This document shows positions 33,000 to 41,612 of a stretch of 52,037 nt of DNA, one piece after another. The stretch comes from DATDAW01 sp036524675 (GTDB taxonomy: Bacteria > Verrucomicrobiota > Verrucomicrobiia > Chthoniobacterales > DASVRZ01), in contig DATDBU010000179.1 of NCBI GenBank assembly GCA_036524675.1, positions 1 to 52,037 on the forward strand, written 5' to 3'. The stretch's first letter is position 1, and every line of letters starts with the position of its first letter. The translations under genes and the position numbers were made by a program. A model generated the notes under the pieces. The model was given only the letters and a program-made list of their open reading frames with translations. It ran no database searches and had not been told where the DNA came from.

Positions 33000-34660
33000 A
33001 CTCTTTCGCTCTTCAAGCAGCGCCTCAGACCGGGGCCTCCGAGCTGGATTATTTGACCGAACAGCGGACGATCAGTTCCTGGCTGTTTACGACGGACCAC
33101 AAGCGGGTTGGCATTCTTTATATGCTAACAATAACACTATTTTTTTTGATTGGAGGAATAGCCGCGACCTTGATGCGGCTCGAACTGGCCACTCCAGCTG
33201 GTGATCTCATGTCGTCTCCCACGTATAATAAACTTTTCACGGTGCATGGAGTCATGATGGTCTGGTTTTTTCTCATCCCGTCGATTCCGAATGTGCTGGG
33301 AAACTTCCTGATACCCCTGATGATTGGAGCGCGTGATGTGGCATTTCCGCGTCTGAATATTGCCAGCTGGTATATTTTTGTGTGCGGCGGCGCTTTCGCG
33401 CTGTACGCGATCCTGAGTGGCGGTGTGGATACGGGATGGACATTCTATACGCCTTACAGCAGCACATATGCGAATGGGCACGTGATCGCGATGGCTGTTG
33501 GAATTCTCATTGCCGGATTCTCTTCGATTGCCACTGGCCTTAACTTCATCGTTACCATTCATAAGATGCGGGCGCCTGGTATGACGTGGTTCCGGCTGCC
33601 GTTGTTTATCTGGTCGATGTACACGACCAGCTTGATTCTCGTGCTGGCGACGCCGGTGCTAGCGATCACATTGATCCTGGTGAGCCTCGAACGCGGCTTC
33701 GGTGTCGGAATTTTCGATCCGGCGTTGGGGGGTGATCCGGTGCTTTTTCAGCATTTGTTTTGGTTCTATTCGCATCCGGCTGTGTACATCATGATTTTGC
33801 CAGGAATGGGTGTGATCAGTGAATTAATAGCGTGCTTTGCTAGAAAGCGGATTTTTGGATATCGGTTTGTAGCGTTCGCCAGCGTCGCCATTGCAGTCTT
33901 CGGCTTCCTCGTCTGGGGGCATCATATGTTTGTGAGTAGCCAATCGGTGTACGCTGGCATGATTTTTTCCATTCTTAGCTTCCTGGTTTCCATTCCATCG
34001 GCCATCAAAGTCTTCAACTGGACTGCCACGCTCTACAAAGGTTCGATTCGTTTCGATACGCCGATGTTGTATGCGCTGGGATTCATCGGTTTATTTACCG
34101 TTGGCGGATTGACCGGGCTCTTTCTGGCCTCGCTCGCGATGGATGTGCATCTGACGGACACGTATTTTATCATCGCTCATTTTCACTATATTATGGTTGG
34201 AGGCATGGTGATGGCGTATCTCGGGGGGCTGCATTTCTGGTGGCCGAAAATTAGCGGGAGACACTATCCAGAGATACTGGCCAGATTATCGGCTCTAACG
34301 ATTTTCCTGGGTTTCAATCTCACGTTTTTTCCGCAGTTCGTATTGGGCGTCCTTGGAATGCCCCGTCGCTATCATACGTATCCTGACGAGTTTCAATTGT
34401 TGAATGTCCTCTCGAGTGCAGGCGCATCGATCTTAGCGGTAGGCTATGTTTTGCCGCTGCTCTACTTGCTGTGGTCTCTGCGTCATGGGAAGCGAGCCGA
34501 ACCGAATCCCTGGGGTGCGACCGGGCTTGAATGGATAGCGCCTTCGCCGCCGCCGAGGGACAATTTTTCAACGGTGCCCATCGTGACCGAAGACCCGTAT
34601 GCGTACAATGCGCAGGCGGCTGAGGCGGAAATTCGGAAGGAGGAGGGTGTTCATGTCTGA
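32996..34660 (+). CDS. coxA: Cytochrome c oxidase subunit I, A2-type
   Basis: A 554-residue catalytic subunit with 12 helices. The haem and CuB ligands are visible: H in FTVHGVMMVWFF, H in YSHPAVY (~258-264), HH in WGHHMF (~309-310) and HFHYIMVGG (~395). Helix VI reads YSHPAVY instead of GHPEVY. The glutamate of A1-type D-channels is therefore replaced and the Tyr-Ser pair typical of A2 oxidases (Thermus and Rhodothermus caa3) is present. It reduces O2 to water and pumps protons. It overlaps coxC by 8 bases. Confidence 0.96.
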   Translation: MNSFALQAAPQTGASELDYLTEQRTISSWLFTTDHKRVGILYMLTITLFFLIGGIAATLMRLELATPAGDLMSSPTYNKLFTVHGVMMVWFFLIPSIPNVLGNFLIPLMIGARDVAFPRLNIASWYIFVCGGAFALYAILSGGVDTGWTFYTPYSSTYANGHVIAMAVGILIAGFSSIATGLNFIVTIHKMRAPGMTWFRLPLFIWSMYTTSLILVLATPVLAITLILVSLERGFGVGIFDPALGGDPVLFQHLFWFYSHPAVYIMILPGMGVISELIACFARKRIFGYRFVAFASVAIAVFGFLVWGHHMFVSSQSVYAGMIFSILSFLVSIPSAIKVFNWTATLYKGSIRFDTPMLYALGFIGLFTVGGLTGLFLASLAMDVHLTDTYFIIAHFHYIMVGGMVMAYLGGLHFWWPKISGRHYPEILARLSALTIFLGFNLTFFPQFVLGVLGMPRRYHTYPDEFQLLNVLSSAGASILAVGYVLPLLYLLWSLRHGKRAEPNPWGATGLEWIAPSPPPRDNFSTVPIVTEDPYAYNAQAAEAEIRKEEGVHV

Positions 34661-35300
34661 ACCAACCGTACCTTTGGCGCACCAGTTTGAAGAGCCAGCT
34701 CAGCAACAGGAGGCGGCTACGCTTGGGATGTGGATATTCCTGGCTACGGAGGTTCTGCTATTTGGCGGCCTTTTCCTTGCTTACATTGTCTATCGTGACC
34801 AGGCGCCGCAAGCATTTGCAGCAGCCAGCGGAAAAACGATGCTTGTCGCAGGAACGATCAATACGGCAGTTCTTTTGGTCAGCAGTTATTTTGTTGCTAA
34901 TGCCGTGCATCTAACCACTCTTGGCAGACGGAAAGTGGTGGTTGTATTGCTTTTAGCAGCGGTGCTACTAGCGGCGGTATTCCTTGTTATCAAAGGGTTT
35001 GAATACCATCACAAAATTGAGGAGGGATTGTTTCCTGGAATGAACTTCCATTTTCCGGGAGGCCAGGCGCGCGGCGCGCAGATGTTTTTTGTGCTCTATT
35101 TCACCATGACAGGATTGCACGCGCTGCATGTTGCCGTCGGCGCGGCGATTTTGGCGGTATGCGCTGGCAAGGTCCTGTTATCGCCGGATCCGGCGAGGTT
35201 GGCTACCATGGTCGATGTCTCGGGCCTATACTGGCATTTTGTAGATATCGTCTGGGTGTTTCTCTTCCCGCTTTTTTATCTCATCTCGCATCGCTCATGA
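34653..35300 (+). CDS. coxC: Cytochrome c oxidase subunit III
   Basis: A 215-residue membrane subunit. It starts with the five-helix COX3 fold, without the first two helices of mitochondrial subunit III: LGMWIFLATEVLLFGGLFLAY, later FFVLYFTMTGLHALHVAVGA and DVSGLYWHFVDIVWVFLFPL, the conserved helix VII. ATG 34653 is chosen because the family starts here. It overlaps coxA by 8 bases and the next gene by ATGA. Confidence 0.95.
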   Translation: MSEPTVPLAHQFEEPAQQQEAATLGMWIFLATEVLLFGGLFLAYIVYRDQAPQAFAAASGKTMLVAGTINTAVLLVSSYFVANAVHLTTLGRRKVVVVLLLAAVLLAAVFLVIKGFEYHHKIEEGLFPGMNFHFPGGQARGAQMFFVLYFTMTGLHALHVAVGAAILAVCAGKVLLSPDPARLATMVDVSGLYWHFVDIVWVFLFPLFYLISHRS

Positions 35301-35563
35301 ATCCGACAAAACAAAATGCATGGACGCTGCTTGTGCTTTTCGTTCTACTCGCCGGTACGGTTGGAGTGGCTTACGTCGATCTCGGAAGGTGGAATACGGT
35401 AATTGCGATGCTAATTTCCGTGATGAAGGCGGCGCTCATTGTGCTCGTCTTTATGAAGCTTCGCCATTCCGGGCGCCTGGTAGCGCTGGCGTTTTTTGCA
35501 GGATTGTTCTGGCTGGCCATCCTTATCAGCCTGACCCTGGGTGACTTTTTTTCGCGGAGCTGA
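35297..35563 (+). CDS. Cytochrome c oxidase subunit IV-like protein
   Basis: An 88-residue protein with three membrane helices: ~9-27, ~36-56 with the family motif SVMKAALIVLVFMKLRHS, and ~62-83. It matches the prokaryotic COX4_pro/caa3_CtaG-adjacent small subunit found after subunit III. It has no cofactor and is thought to help assembly and stability. It is the last gene of the 12-gene ACIII-oxidase run. A short CGGCA/TGCCG hairpin at 35572-35585 follows without a T tract. Confidence 0.88.
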   Translation: MNPTKQNAWTLLVLFVLLAGTVGVAYVDLGRWNTVIAMLISVMKAALIVLVFMKLRHSGRLVALAFFAGLFWLAILISLTLGDFFSRS

Positions 35564-35633
35564 AGGGAGTGCGGCAGAATTGCCGAATCAGTATGCGCGG
35601 GTGGTATTGAAATGAACCCCGATGAAGGGATTT

Positions 35634-35707
35634 TGGAGCGGGTGAAGGGAATCGAACCCTCGTATGCAGCTTGGGAAGCTGCCGTTCTACCATTGAACTA
35701 CACCCGC
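35634..35707 (-). tRNA. tRNA-Gly(CCC), CCA encoded
   Basis: The minus strand from 35707 folds as a complete cloverleaf. The acceptor stem GCGGGTG/CACCCGC is 35701-35707 with 35638-35644. The D arm contains AGTTCAATGGTAGAAC. The anticodon stem GCAGC/GCTGC encloses the loop TTCCCAA (anticodon CCC), and the T arm is GAGGGTTCGATTCCCTT. The discriminator is T, followed by a genomically encoded CCA (35634-35636). It lies between the convergent cox operon and the pseudopilin gene. Confidence 0.95.
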
Positions 35708-35745
35708 TTTGCGCCAAGGACGACACTCTTACACCATACCTGGCG

Positions 35746-36390
35746 TCATTGCCAAGAAATGACGTCGTCGGAGCCTTTGACGTTTGTTGCTTTAATTCCG
35801 TCCCTCCCAACCGAATACACAATAGCGGCGGTTGATACGGGGTCGCTTCCCGCATTTCCGGTCGCAGGCGCTCCGTAGGGGTTGGGAACCGAATTCCCAT
35901 AATCGTAGTCGATTACTAAAGAATAAGACTTCCCCCACGGATCGAGCCATACCGGTGCACCGGCTGTTCCCCCGTCCGTAGCGGTGGCCATACCTCCGCG
36001 TTCTTTGTTGGCTTGCCCGAGGTTTTTGGCGTCCGGGATTTCCAGAAACACGATTTTTCTCGGGTTGATCGAAGTGGCCGCTGTGTTTTTTGCCCTTAAT
36101 TCGGCGAGGACCGGAGCGAGAGTGGCTCCGGTTAGAGTTTTTGTGTCATCTGTGGGAGCTGCGCCGGCGGAATCGTATGGATATTTCCCATACTCCGTGT
36201 AGTAGGTTTTGATTGCGTTCACCAACTGGAGTTCATCGTTTTTAGCCTGCGTCTTTTTCGCGGATTCGAGGGCGGAACCGATGGTTGGGAATAGGATGCC
36301 CATGAGAATCGCGATGATGGCCATCACCGTGAGGAGTTCGACGAGGGTGAATGCACCCCGGCACGACAGGGAAAATCGGGGAGAGGACAT
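35746..36390 (-). CDS. Type II secretion/type IV pilus pseudopilin (GspG-like)
   Basis: A 214-residue prepilin-like protein. A short leader ends at the prepilin peptidase site G|AFTLVELLTVMAIIAILMG, a canonical N-methylation motif with Glu at +5 of the helix. The hydrophobic alpha-1 helix is followed by a globular domain with YYTEYGKYPYDSAG and DPWGKSY, the latter typical of GspG major pseudopilins. Verrucomicrobia carry many such isolated pseudopilin genes, and no other secretion gene is adjacent here. Its use in a secretion pseudopilus or surface structure is therefore open. Confidence 0.87.
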   Translation of the reverse strand: MSSPRFSLSCRGAFTLVELLTVMAIIAILMGILFPTIGSALESAKKTQAKNDELQLVNAIKTYYTEYGKYPYDSAGAAPTDDTKTLTGATLAPVLAELRAKNTAATSINPRKIVFLEIPDAKNLGQANKERGGMATATDGGTAGAPVWLDPWGKSYSLVIDYDYGNSVPNPYGAPATGNAGSDPVSTAAIVYSVGRDGIKATNVKGSDDVISWQ

Positions 36391-36468
36391 GATCTTGGGG
36401 GGATTTTCGAAAACGCTAGCCGGTGTGAGAGGAATTGCAATCCCGCAAAAAAACGAGGCTCCAAGTTT

Positions 36469-36546
36469 CAGTTTTCAGGAGTTGAGTCTGAGCGCTTTGA
36501 CAGCTAAGAGCAGCATCTGAAAACTGAATCCTGAAACCTGAAAACT
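36469..36546. repeat. Inverted CTGAAAAC repeat between HAD and pseudopilin genes
   Basis: CAGTTTTCAG (36469-36478) and CTGAAAACTG (36517-36526) are perfect reverse complements with a 38-base loop. The unit running 36517-36546 matches 27 of 30 positions of the unit at 45213-45242. It lies just past the HAD gene's stop on the minus strand, so it may act as a terminator-like or REP-like element. Confidence 0.65.
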
Positions 36547-37202
36547 TACAGGAAGAGCGATGTAGCTTTTTCGATGGTCAGTTCCTCGAGTGATTTGACG
36601 GCGAGATCAGCCTTGCCAAGGTCGGCGAGAGGATTGGTGGTGGCGACGGCGATGATTTTGGCTCCTGCGCGGCGGGCGGCTTCAATGCCGACATGGGCAT
36701 CCTCGAAAACAATGCAATTTTCGGGGGGAATGCCAATCTTGCTGGCAGCTTTGAGAAAGACCTGAGGATCCGGCTTGCCGGCGGTAACGTCTTCGGCGGA
36801 GACGATGTCGACAAAAGCGTTGCGCAAACCGAGCTTGTCGAGCGTGACTTCAATGTTGAGGCGGTGCGTTGAAGAGCCGATGACACGTGGAATCCCGGCG
36901 TCTTTCAGTGCTGAAAGCCAGCCAACAATACCGGGCAGGGGATCGATTCCCCATTCGAGGACGATTTCGCGGTAGAGCGTTTCTTTGCGCAGAGAAATGC
37001 GGTGAATCTCCGCGGGATCGTCGGTCCAACGGAGCAGGTTGGGGATGATCCACTCGTTCTTTATGCCGAATCCCTTTTTGAAGTGGCCTTCAGGGAGTGG
37101 TTTGCCGACTTCGCGGGCAAGCCGTTCCCAGCTTTCTTCGTGATGGCGTGACGAGTCAATGACGACGCCGTCCCAGTCAAAAATGGCTCCCCATGGTTGC
37201 AT
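36546..37202 (-). CDS. HAD-superfamily hydrolase, beta-phosphoglucomutase-like subfamily IA
   Basis: A 218-residue phosphatase or phosphomutase. HAD motif I is FDWDGVVIDS (nucleophile Asp then general acid Asp), motif II is IGSSTHR (Ser/Thr), motif III is the Lys in TAGKPDPQVF, and motif IV is VFEDAHVGIEAARRAGAK. The four-helix cap between residues ~18 and 85 fits subfamily I phosphoglucomutase or small-sugar phosphatases. ATG 37202 (MQPWGAIF) is chosen because the fold starts there; a longer in-frame opening upstream is unlikely. The substrate is unknown. It is followed by the inverted repeat. Confidence 0.9.
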   Translation of the reverse strand: MQPWGAIFDWDGVVIDSSRHHEESWERLAREVGKPLPEGHFKKGFGIKNEWIIPNLLRWTDDPAEIHRISLRKETLYREIVLEWGIDPLPGIVGWLSALKDAGIPRVIGSSTHRLNIEVTLDKLGLRNAFVDIVSAEDVTAGKPDPQVFLKAASKIGIPPENCIVFEDAHVGIEAARRAGAKIIAVATTNPLADLGKADLAVKSLEELTIEKATSLFL

Positions 37203-37310
37203 AACGGGCGCGATGTAAACGAAAGCGCCAGCCGCGGGAAGCTTAAAAGTGCGAAACGGAGACGAGTGGAACAAAGACGGTGCGGGCTGGTCAGTTCTCT
37301 TCGTTTCAGT

Positions 37311-38594
37311 TCAGACGAATCCAAGGTGTTGGAACTTTGCGCCGAGCACTTTTGCGGAATCAGCCTCGAGCCATTTGTCGAGGAGCGTGGCATAAACAGT
37401 CCGGAAATCGACAGTATGAATCAGGTCACCATCATCCAATTTTGTGAGGCTGGGGTGATTGCCATGGAGACCGGGTTTCAGCGCGCCGCCGACGAGAAAC
37501 ATGGGAGCGGCAGTGCCGTGATCCGTGCCGCCACTCTCGTTTTCGCGTACGCGACGGCCAAATTCGCTGAACGTCATTAGCATTACACGTGAGTAGTTTC
37601 CTTGAGACTGCATTTCGCGGACAAAGGTGGTGACAGCGTCGGAAAAATCCGCGACAAGTCGCGAATGGGACGGAACCTGGTTGTTGTGCGTGTCGAATCC
37701 TCCCTGGCTTAAGTAGTAAATCCGAGTCGGCAGTTTTCCGGCGATGAGGCGGGAAATGAGGCTAAATTGCTGGCCGAGTTGAGTCTTTGGAAAAGCTGAG
37801 GACGATGGAATTCGGGAAAGAATGTCGGCGATCTTGTCCTGGCTCACCTGAGCGTCGAGTGTGGTGCGCTGGAGATATTCCAAAGGGCTAAGTTCAGAGC
37901 GCGATGAGCTTCCGAGCATATCGATACTGCCGCCGGAGCCTCCGCCCATCAGAATGTCTTCCTCTAGATCGCGCATGCTGCGCCGTTTTCCGAGATCTGG
38001 ATTGGCTGCGAGCGCCACGCCGGTAGGCGTTTGTGCGGCGAACACCTGAGGGATTTCCCGTGTGAGCGTGACGCCCACGGTCGGTGCCGCATCTCGGCAG
38101 CAATTGTCGAAAAAACGGCCGATCCAGCCTTTGTTGATGGTTTTTTCGGAGTCCGAAGCTGTCTGCCAGATTTCCGTGGCACGGAAGTGCGAGCGATTGG
38201 GGTTCGGATAACCGACCCCTTGAACAATTGCGAGCAGACCTTCGTCGTAGAGCGATTTGAGTCCGGTCATCCGAGGATTAAGGCCAACATGGTCGTTAAG
38301 TCTGAGAACCGTATTGGCGGGAACGCCGATTTTTGGGCGGTCTCTGTAATAGGCATCATCGGCGAAAGGAACGACTGTGTTGAGACCGTCATTCCCACCT
38401 GCAAGCTGGAGAATGACGAGGATTGGCGCGTCTTTCCCGGTGACCGCCTGTGTGACATCGGATGCAGAGGCTTCGAGTGTGCCGAAGGTGCGTTCGATAA
38501 AGATAGGGAGAGTCCAGGTGGCCGCAGCGCCAAGACCAATACGACGGAGAAACTGGCGGCGGGATTGAAGCGAGAAAGTACTTTCTAGATTCAT
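37311..38594 (-). CDS. DUF1501 family protein with twin-arginine signal
   Basis: A 427-residue exported protein of the DUF1501 family (sulfatase/alkaline-phosphatase-like fold). A Tat leader SRRQFLRRIGLGAAATWTLP lies at ~11-30. Family motifs include LVILQLAGGNDGLNTVVPF (~59), QGVGYPNPNRSHFRATEIWQ, LSQGGFDTHNNQ and FSEFGRRVRENESGGTDHGT. It sits after its usual partner, a DUF1800 protein, both minus strand. The pair is common in Verrucomicrobia and Planctomycetes, but no enzymatic activity is established. Tat export fits the tatC gene seen elsewhere in the window. Confidence 0.92.
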   Translation of the reverse strand: MNLESTFSLQSRRQFLRRIGLGAAATWTLPIFIERTFGTLEASASDVTQAVTGKDAPILVILQLAGGNDGLNTVVPFADDAYYRDRPKIGVPANTVLRLNDHVGLNPRMTGLKSLYDEGLLAIVQGVGYPNPNRSHFRATEIWQTASDSEKTINKGWIGRFFDNCCRDAAPTVGVTLTREIPQVFAAQTPTGVALAANPDLGKRRSMRDLEEDILMGGGSGGSIDMLGSSSRSELSPLEYLQRTTLDAQVSQDKIADILSRIPSSSAFPKTQLGQQFSLISRLIAGKLPTRIYYLSQGGFDTHNNQVPSHSRLVADFSDAVTTFVREMQSQGNYSRVMLMTFSEFGRRVRENESGGTDHGTAAPMFLVGGALKPGLHGNHPSLTKLDDGDLIHTVDFRTVYATLLDKWLEADSAKVLGAKFQHLGFV

Positions 38595-38709
38595 GGCCGG
38601 GGTTTTGATGGGTTGTCCTATCTTTGATGTCTTGCTTTTGCTCTGGGGCCGGACGCGCTTCGATTGCAGAGCGGGAGTAAGAAATAAAATAGGTAAGATT
38701 GATGTTTTT

Positions 38710-40161
38710 TCAGCAGAGTTGGAAAAGCGGAGTGCGCATCATGTGTGCAATGAGGTCACGGATAGTGCGTTCTTTTCCGTCAGCGCGTGGCGCATTCCAA
38801 TAATCGAGGAATTCTTTGCGGATTGTGGGAGGCAACCTAGTCTGAAAGATACGGAAAGTAAGGGCGTCGATGAGTTGCTCCGGATCTGTCTGGATGTGTT
38901 TGGGAACAATTGCGTCGATGCTTACACGGGAAGCTGCACCTCTGTCGGCCAGGCGTTTGGCCGCGTCCGGGTTGCGATTGGCGAGAAGGAGGGTGTCTGT
39001 GAGACGGTTGCGCAGGGTTATTGTAGCCGTGTTAATCCACGCCCGGTTGCTGTCCCAGCCTTTGACATTTGGCGGCGCAAATAGCGTCTGACCGAGGCCG
39101 GCCATCACCTGCTGCAAAATGTGTCCGCGTGGGGGCTTGCATTCGAGGCTGTGACAGGTTGCGACGACGAGTTGCGTGGGGCTCTTAATTTGCGTGCGGA
39201 CCGCCTTGTCGCTGTAAAACTGTTGCGAGCCATACATTGCAGCGAAAAAAGGACGCAATTCGTATTTACTTCGTCGGAGAACGCGGGCGAGGGTTTTTAT
39301 GAGGTCCGATTCGGGATCTTCGTACGCGTAAAATGTCCACAATTTGCCTGCAATGAACTCGGCGCATGCAGGCTGATCCAGAATGATGTCGATAATATCA
39401 TCTCCGCCAAAGTTGCCTTTACGGCCCATGAACGTCTTTTCCGTTTCGTCATGCTCTTGCGGGAGAAAGCGAAACCCTGCAGCCTGCCGGTTGAATCGGT
39501 ATCCGGTAAAAGCGCGGGCGGAATTTTTGATGTCGGTCTCGGTGTAATTCCCGATACCGAGAGAGAAGAGTTCCATCAGTTCGCGGGCCCAATTTTCGTT
39601 AGGAGCCTGTTTGTGGCTGTTTTGAAGATCGAGCCAGATCATCATCGCTGGGTCGCGAGACATGGCTTTGAGAAGGTTAGCAAAATTACCGAACGCGTGT
39701 GTGCGTAGAGTCGTGTTTTGCTGCCACATGAGGCTCGGGTCGCGAACCTTGCCAACGCTCGTGGCAAAATGTCCATGCCAGAAGAGCGTTGCCTTTTCGA
39801 GAGGCGCATATGCGGGATCCGTCATGCGTTGTATCCACCAGGTTCGCATCTCGCGCAGGACGGCAGCCTGTTTTTGTTGGATCTCTTTGATTTTCTCCCG
39901 CCGCTGTTCCGGCGTGAGGTCGTTTTGCTGTTTTCGAATCTCGAGCTTTGCGAGGAAGAGTGTGCCGCCATTCTCGAACTCGGGGACTTTGACGATGGGT
40001 GATGGGGTGGCGGCTTTACCTAGTAAATGCTCGATAGCGGCTTTACGCCCCATGGCGTGAAAGGCCTCGATTTCGGCCGGCGTGCCTCCAAAGCCTGCTC
40101 GATTCAGCAGGTGGGCGGCATTGGAGAGGATCCAGGATTGGGAGGAGGCCTGTGTCAACAT
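38710..40161 (-). CDS. DUF1800 family protein
   Basis: A 483-residue protein of the DUF1800 family, partner of DUF1501. Typical segments are AAHLLNRAGFGGTPAEIEAF at the N-terminus, ATLFWHGHFATSVGKVRDP, NENWARELMELFSLGIGNYT (the conserved ELMELF motif), FAPPNVKGWDSNRAW and the closing RTPLFQLC. ATG 40161 is chosen because the family begins there and the region upstream is the end of rsmB. No clear cleavable signal is present. The function is unknown; the link with DUF1501 is by conserved neighbourhood. Confidence 0.9.
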   Translation of the reverse strand: MLTQASSQSWILSNAAHLLNRAGFGGTPAEIEAFHAMGRKAAIEHLLGKAATPSPIVKVPEFENGGTLFLAKLEIRKQQNDLTPEQRREKIKEIQQKQAAVLREMRTWWIQRMTDPAYAPLEKATLFWHGHFATSVGKVRDPSLMWQQNTTLRTHAFGNFANLLKAMSRDPAMMIWLDLQNSHKQAPNENWARELMELFSLGIGNYTETDIKNSARAFTGYRFNRQAAGFRFLPQEHDETEKTFMGRKGNFGGDDIIDIILDQPACAEFIAGKLWTFYAYEDPESDLIKTLARVLRRSKYELRPFFAAMYGSQQFYSDKAVRTQIKSPTQLVVATCHSLECKPPRGHILQQVMAGLGQTLFAPPNVKGWDSNRAWINTATITLRNRLTDTLLLANRNPDAAKRLADRGAASRVSIDAIVPKHIQTDPEQLIDALTFRIFQTRLPPTIRKEFLDYWNAPRADGKERTIRDLIAHMMRTPLFQLC

Positions 40162-40288
40162 TGTTAGTGTAAACCCAAGCGATGCGGAAAGGTTTCGACT
40201 TCTACTCTTGTTCAGTCCTTCGATCTCGTTCGCAAAGACGCGCCACGGAGATCGGGACCGGGCAGGGGGACGAAGGACGAACGGAAAT

Positions 40289-41548
40289 TTACTGACGCTC
40301 GAGTCGCGCAGCATATGCGCCGTCGCAGGCGTCAACATGAGGCAGGCGACGGACTTCACCTGTGAGTTTTAGTTCCGGATGGTTGGCGAGGATGTATTCA
40401 ACGACTTTCTCGTTTTCTTCAACTTCGAGGCTGCAGGTGCTGTAAACGAGACGCCCGCCTTCCTGCAATAAAGGCAACAAGCCCTGTACGATTGAAATCT
40501 GTTTCCTGGCGTTCTCTGCGAAAATATTAGGTCTTAACCTCCAGCGTACATCGATCCGCCGCCGCATCACGCCGGTATTGCTGCACGGAACATCGGCAAG
40601 GATTGCGTCAAACAACTGCCCGACGAATTCGCCGGGGCCTCTCTCCCAATCATGCTCTCGCACGGTTGCGATAGTTACCCCTAACGCATCGAGATTCTGC
40701 TGAAGGCTCTCGATTCGGCGGCTACTGGAGTCTGTCGCGACAATTTTACCCTGGTTTTGCATGATTGCCGCCATGTAGGACGTTTTTCCGCCGGGCGCTG
40801 CGCACGCATCCAGAATGCGTTCTCCGGGTTTCGGTGCGAGCAATTCTGGCGCGGCGAGTGTGCCAGGATCTTGAATATAGAAACAGCCTGCCGCTTCTGA
40901 GCCTGGCAGCGGCCCTTCACACTTTAAAATGAGTGGATGACTCGTGACTGCTTTTAACCGTGGCGTCACGGCGAGCAATCGTTCCGGTGTGGAACGTAAT
41001 GTGTTTACGCGAAGAAATACGTCGGCGGGAGTGTTGTCCCACTCGGCAATTGCGATTGCGTTTTCTGCGCCGAAAGCAGCTTCCCAGCGTTTGATGAGGC
41101 CGGGCGGGTGGGAGAGGCGAATGCCCGGTGGCTGTGCGGCAAGTTTTTCACGCACCATCGGCCGCTCGGAGAGCGCCTTGCGCAGGACGGCATTCACGAA
41201 GCCCCGGGCGTATTCTGGAGCGAGATTGACGCTTTCATTGATCGCTGCGTGTTCGGCGGTGTTGATAATGAAAAGCTGGTAAATCCCCAAATGCAGGGCT
41301 GTCAGCGCGTGTGGCGACGTTTGCCGGGTTAAAAAAGTGCCCAGAATGAAATCAATCGCGCTGAGATTCCGGATGGTACCGTAAAACAGTTCCCGGGCAA
41401 ACCCGCGATCATGATGTGACAACGCCGCCAGCTTACTTTTGCGGGCGAATATGTCGTCTGCGTAATGATCTCCGCCCGCCTCCCAGTCAAGTAGACACTG
41501 TAAGGCAAGCTCTCTGGCGTTCCGGGGTTGGGAGCGTCGCTGGCTCAC
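40289..41548 (-). CDS. rsmB: 16S rRNA (cytosine-967-C5)-methyltransferase RsmB
   Basis: A 419-residue S-adenosylmethionine-dependent rRNA methyltransferase. The N-terminal NusB-like RNA-binding domain (~8-135) has RELALQCLLDWE and NAVLRKALSE. The Rossmann domain carries ILDACAAPGGKTSYMAA (SAM site, ~243) and the two cysteines of the m5C mechanism in ADVPCSNTG (~320) and VYSTCSLEVEEN (~370). The start is GTG 41548. It lies 64 bases after rho and is followed by the DUF1800 gene. Confidence 0.95.
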   Translation of the reverse strand: MSQRRSQPRNARELALQCLLDWEAGGDHYADDIFARKSKLAALSHHDRGFARELFYGTIRNLSAIDFILGTFLTRQTSPHALTALHLGIYQLFIINTAEHAAINESVNLAPEYARGFVNAVLRKALSERPMVREKLAAQPPGIRLSHPPGLIKRWEAAFGAENAIAIAEWDNTPADVFLRVNTLRSTPERLLAVTPRLKAVTSHPLILKCEGPLPGSEAAGCFYIQDPGTLAAPELLAPKPGERILDACAAPGGKTSYMAAIMQNQGKIVATDSSSRRIESLQQNLDALGVTIATVREHDWERGPGEFVGQLFDAILADVPCSNTGVMRRRIDVRWRLRPNIFAENARKQISIVQGLLPLLQEGGRLVYSTCSLEVEENEKVVEYILANHPELKLTGEVRRLPHVDACDGAYAARLERQ

Positions 41549-41612
41549 GGGAAATCACGGATGGATCGGGATTGATCCGAAATTTGGGAGAGCGACTGGA
41601 AGCAGTTTCTGA

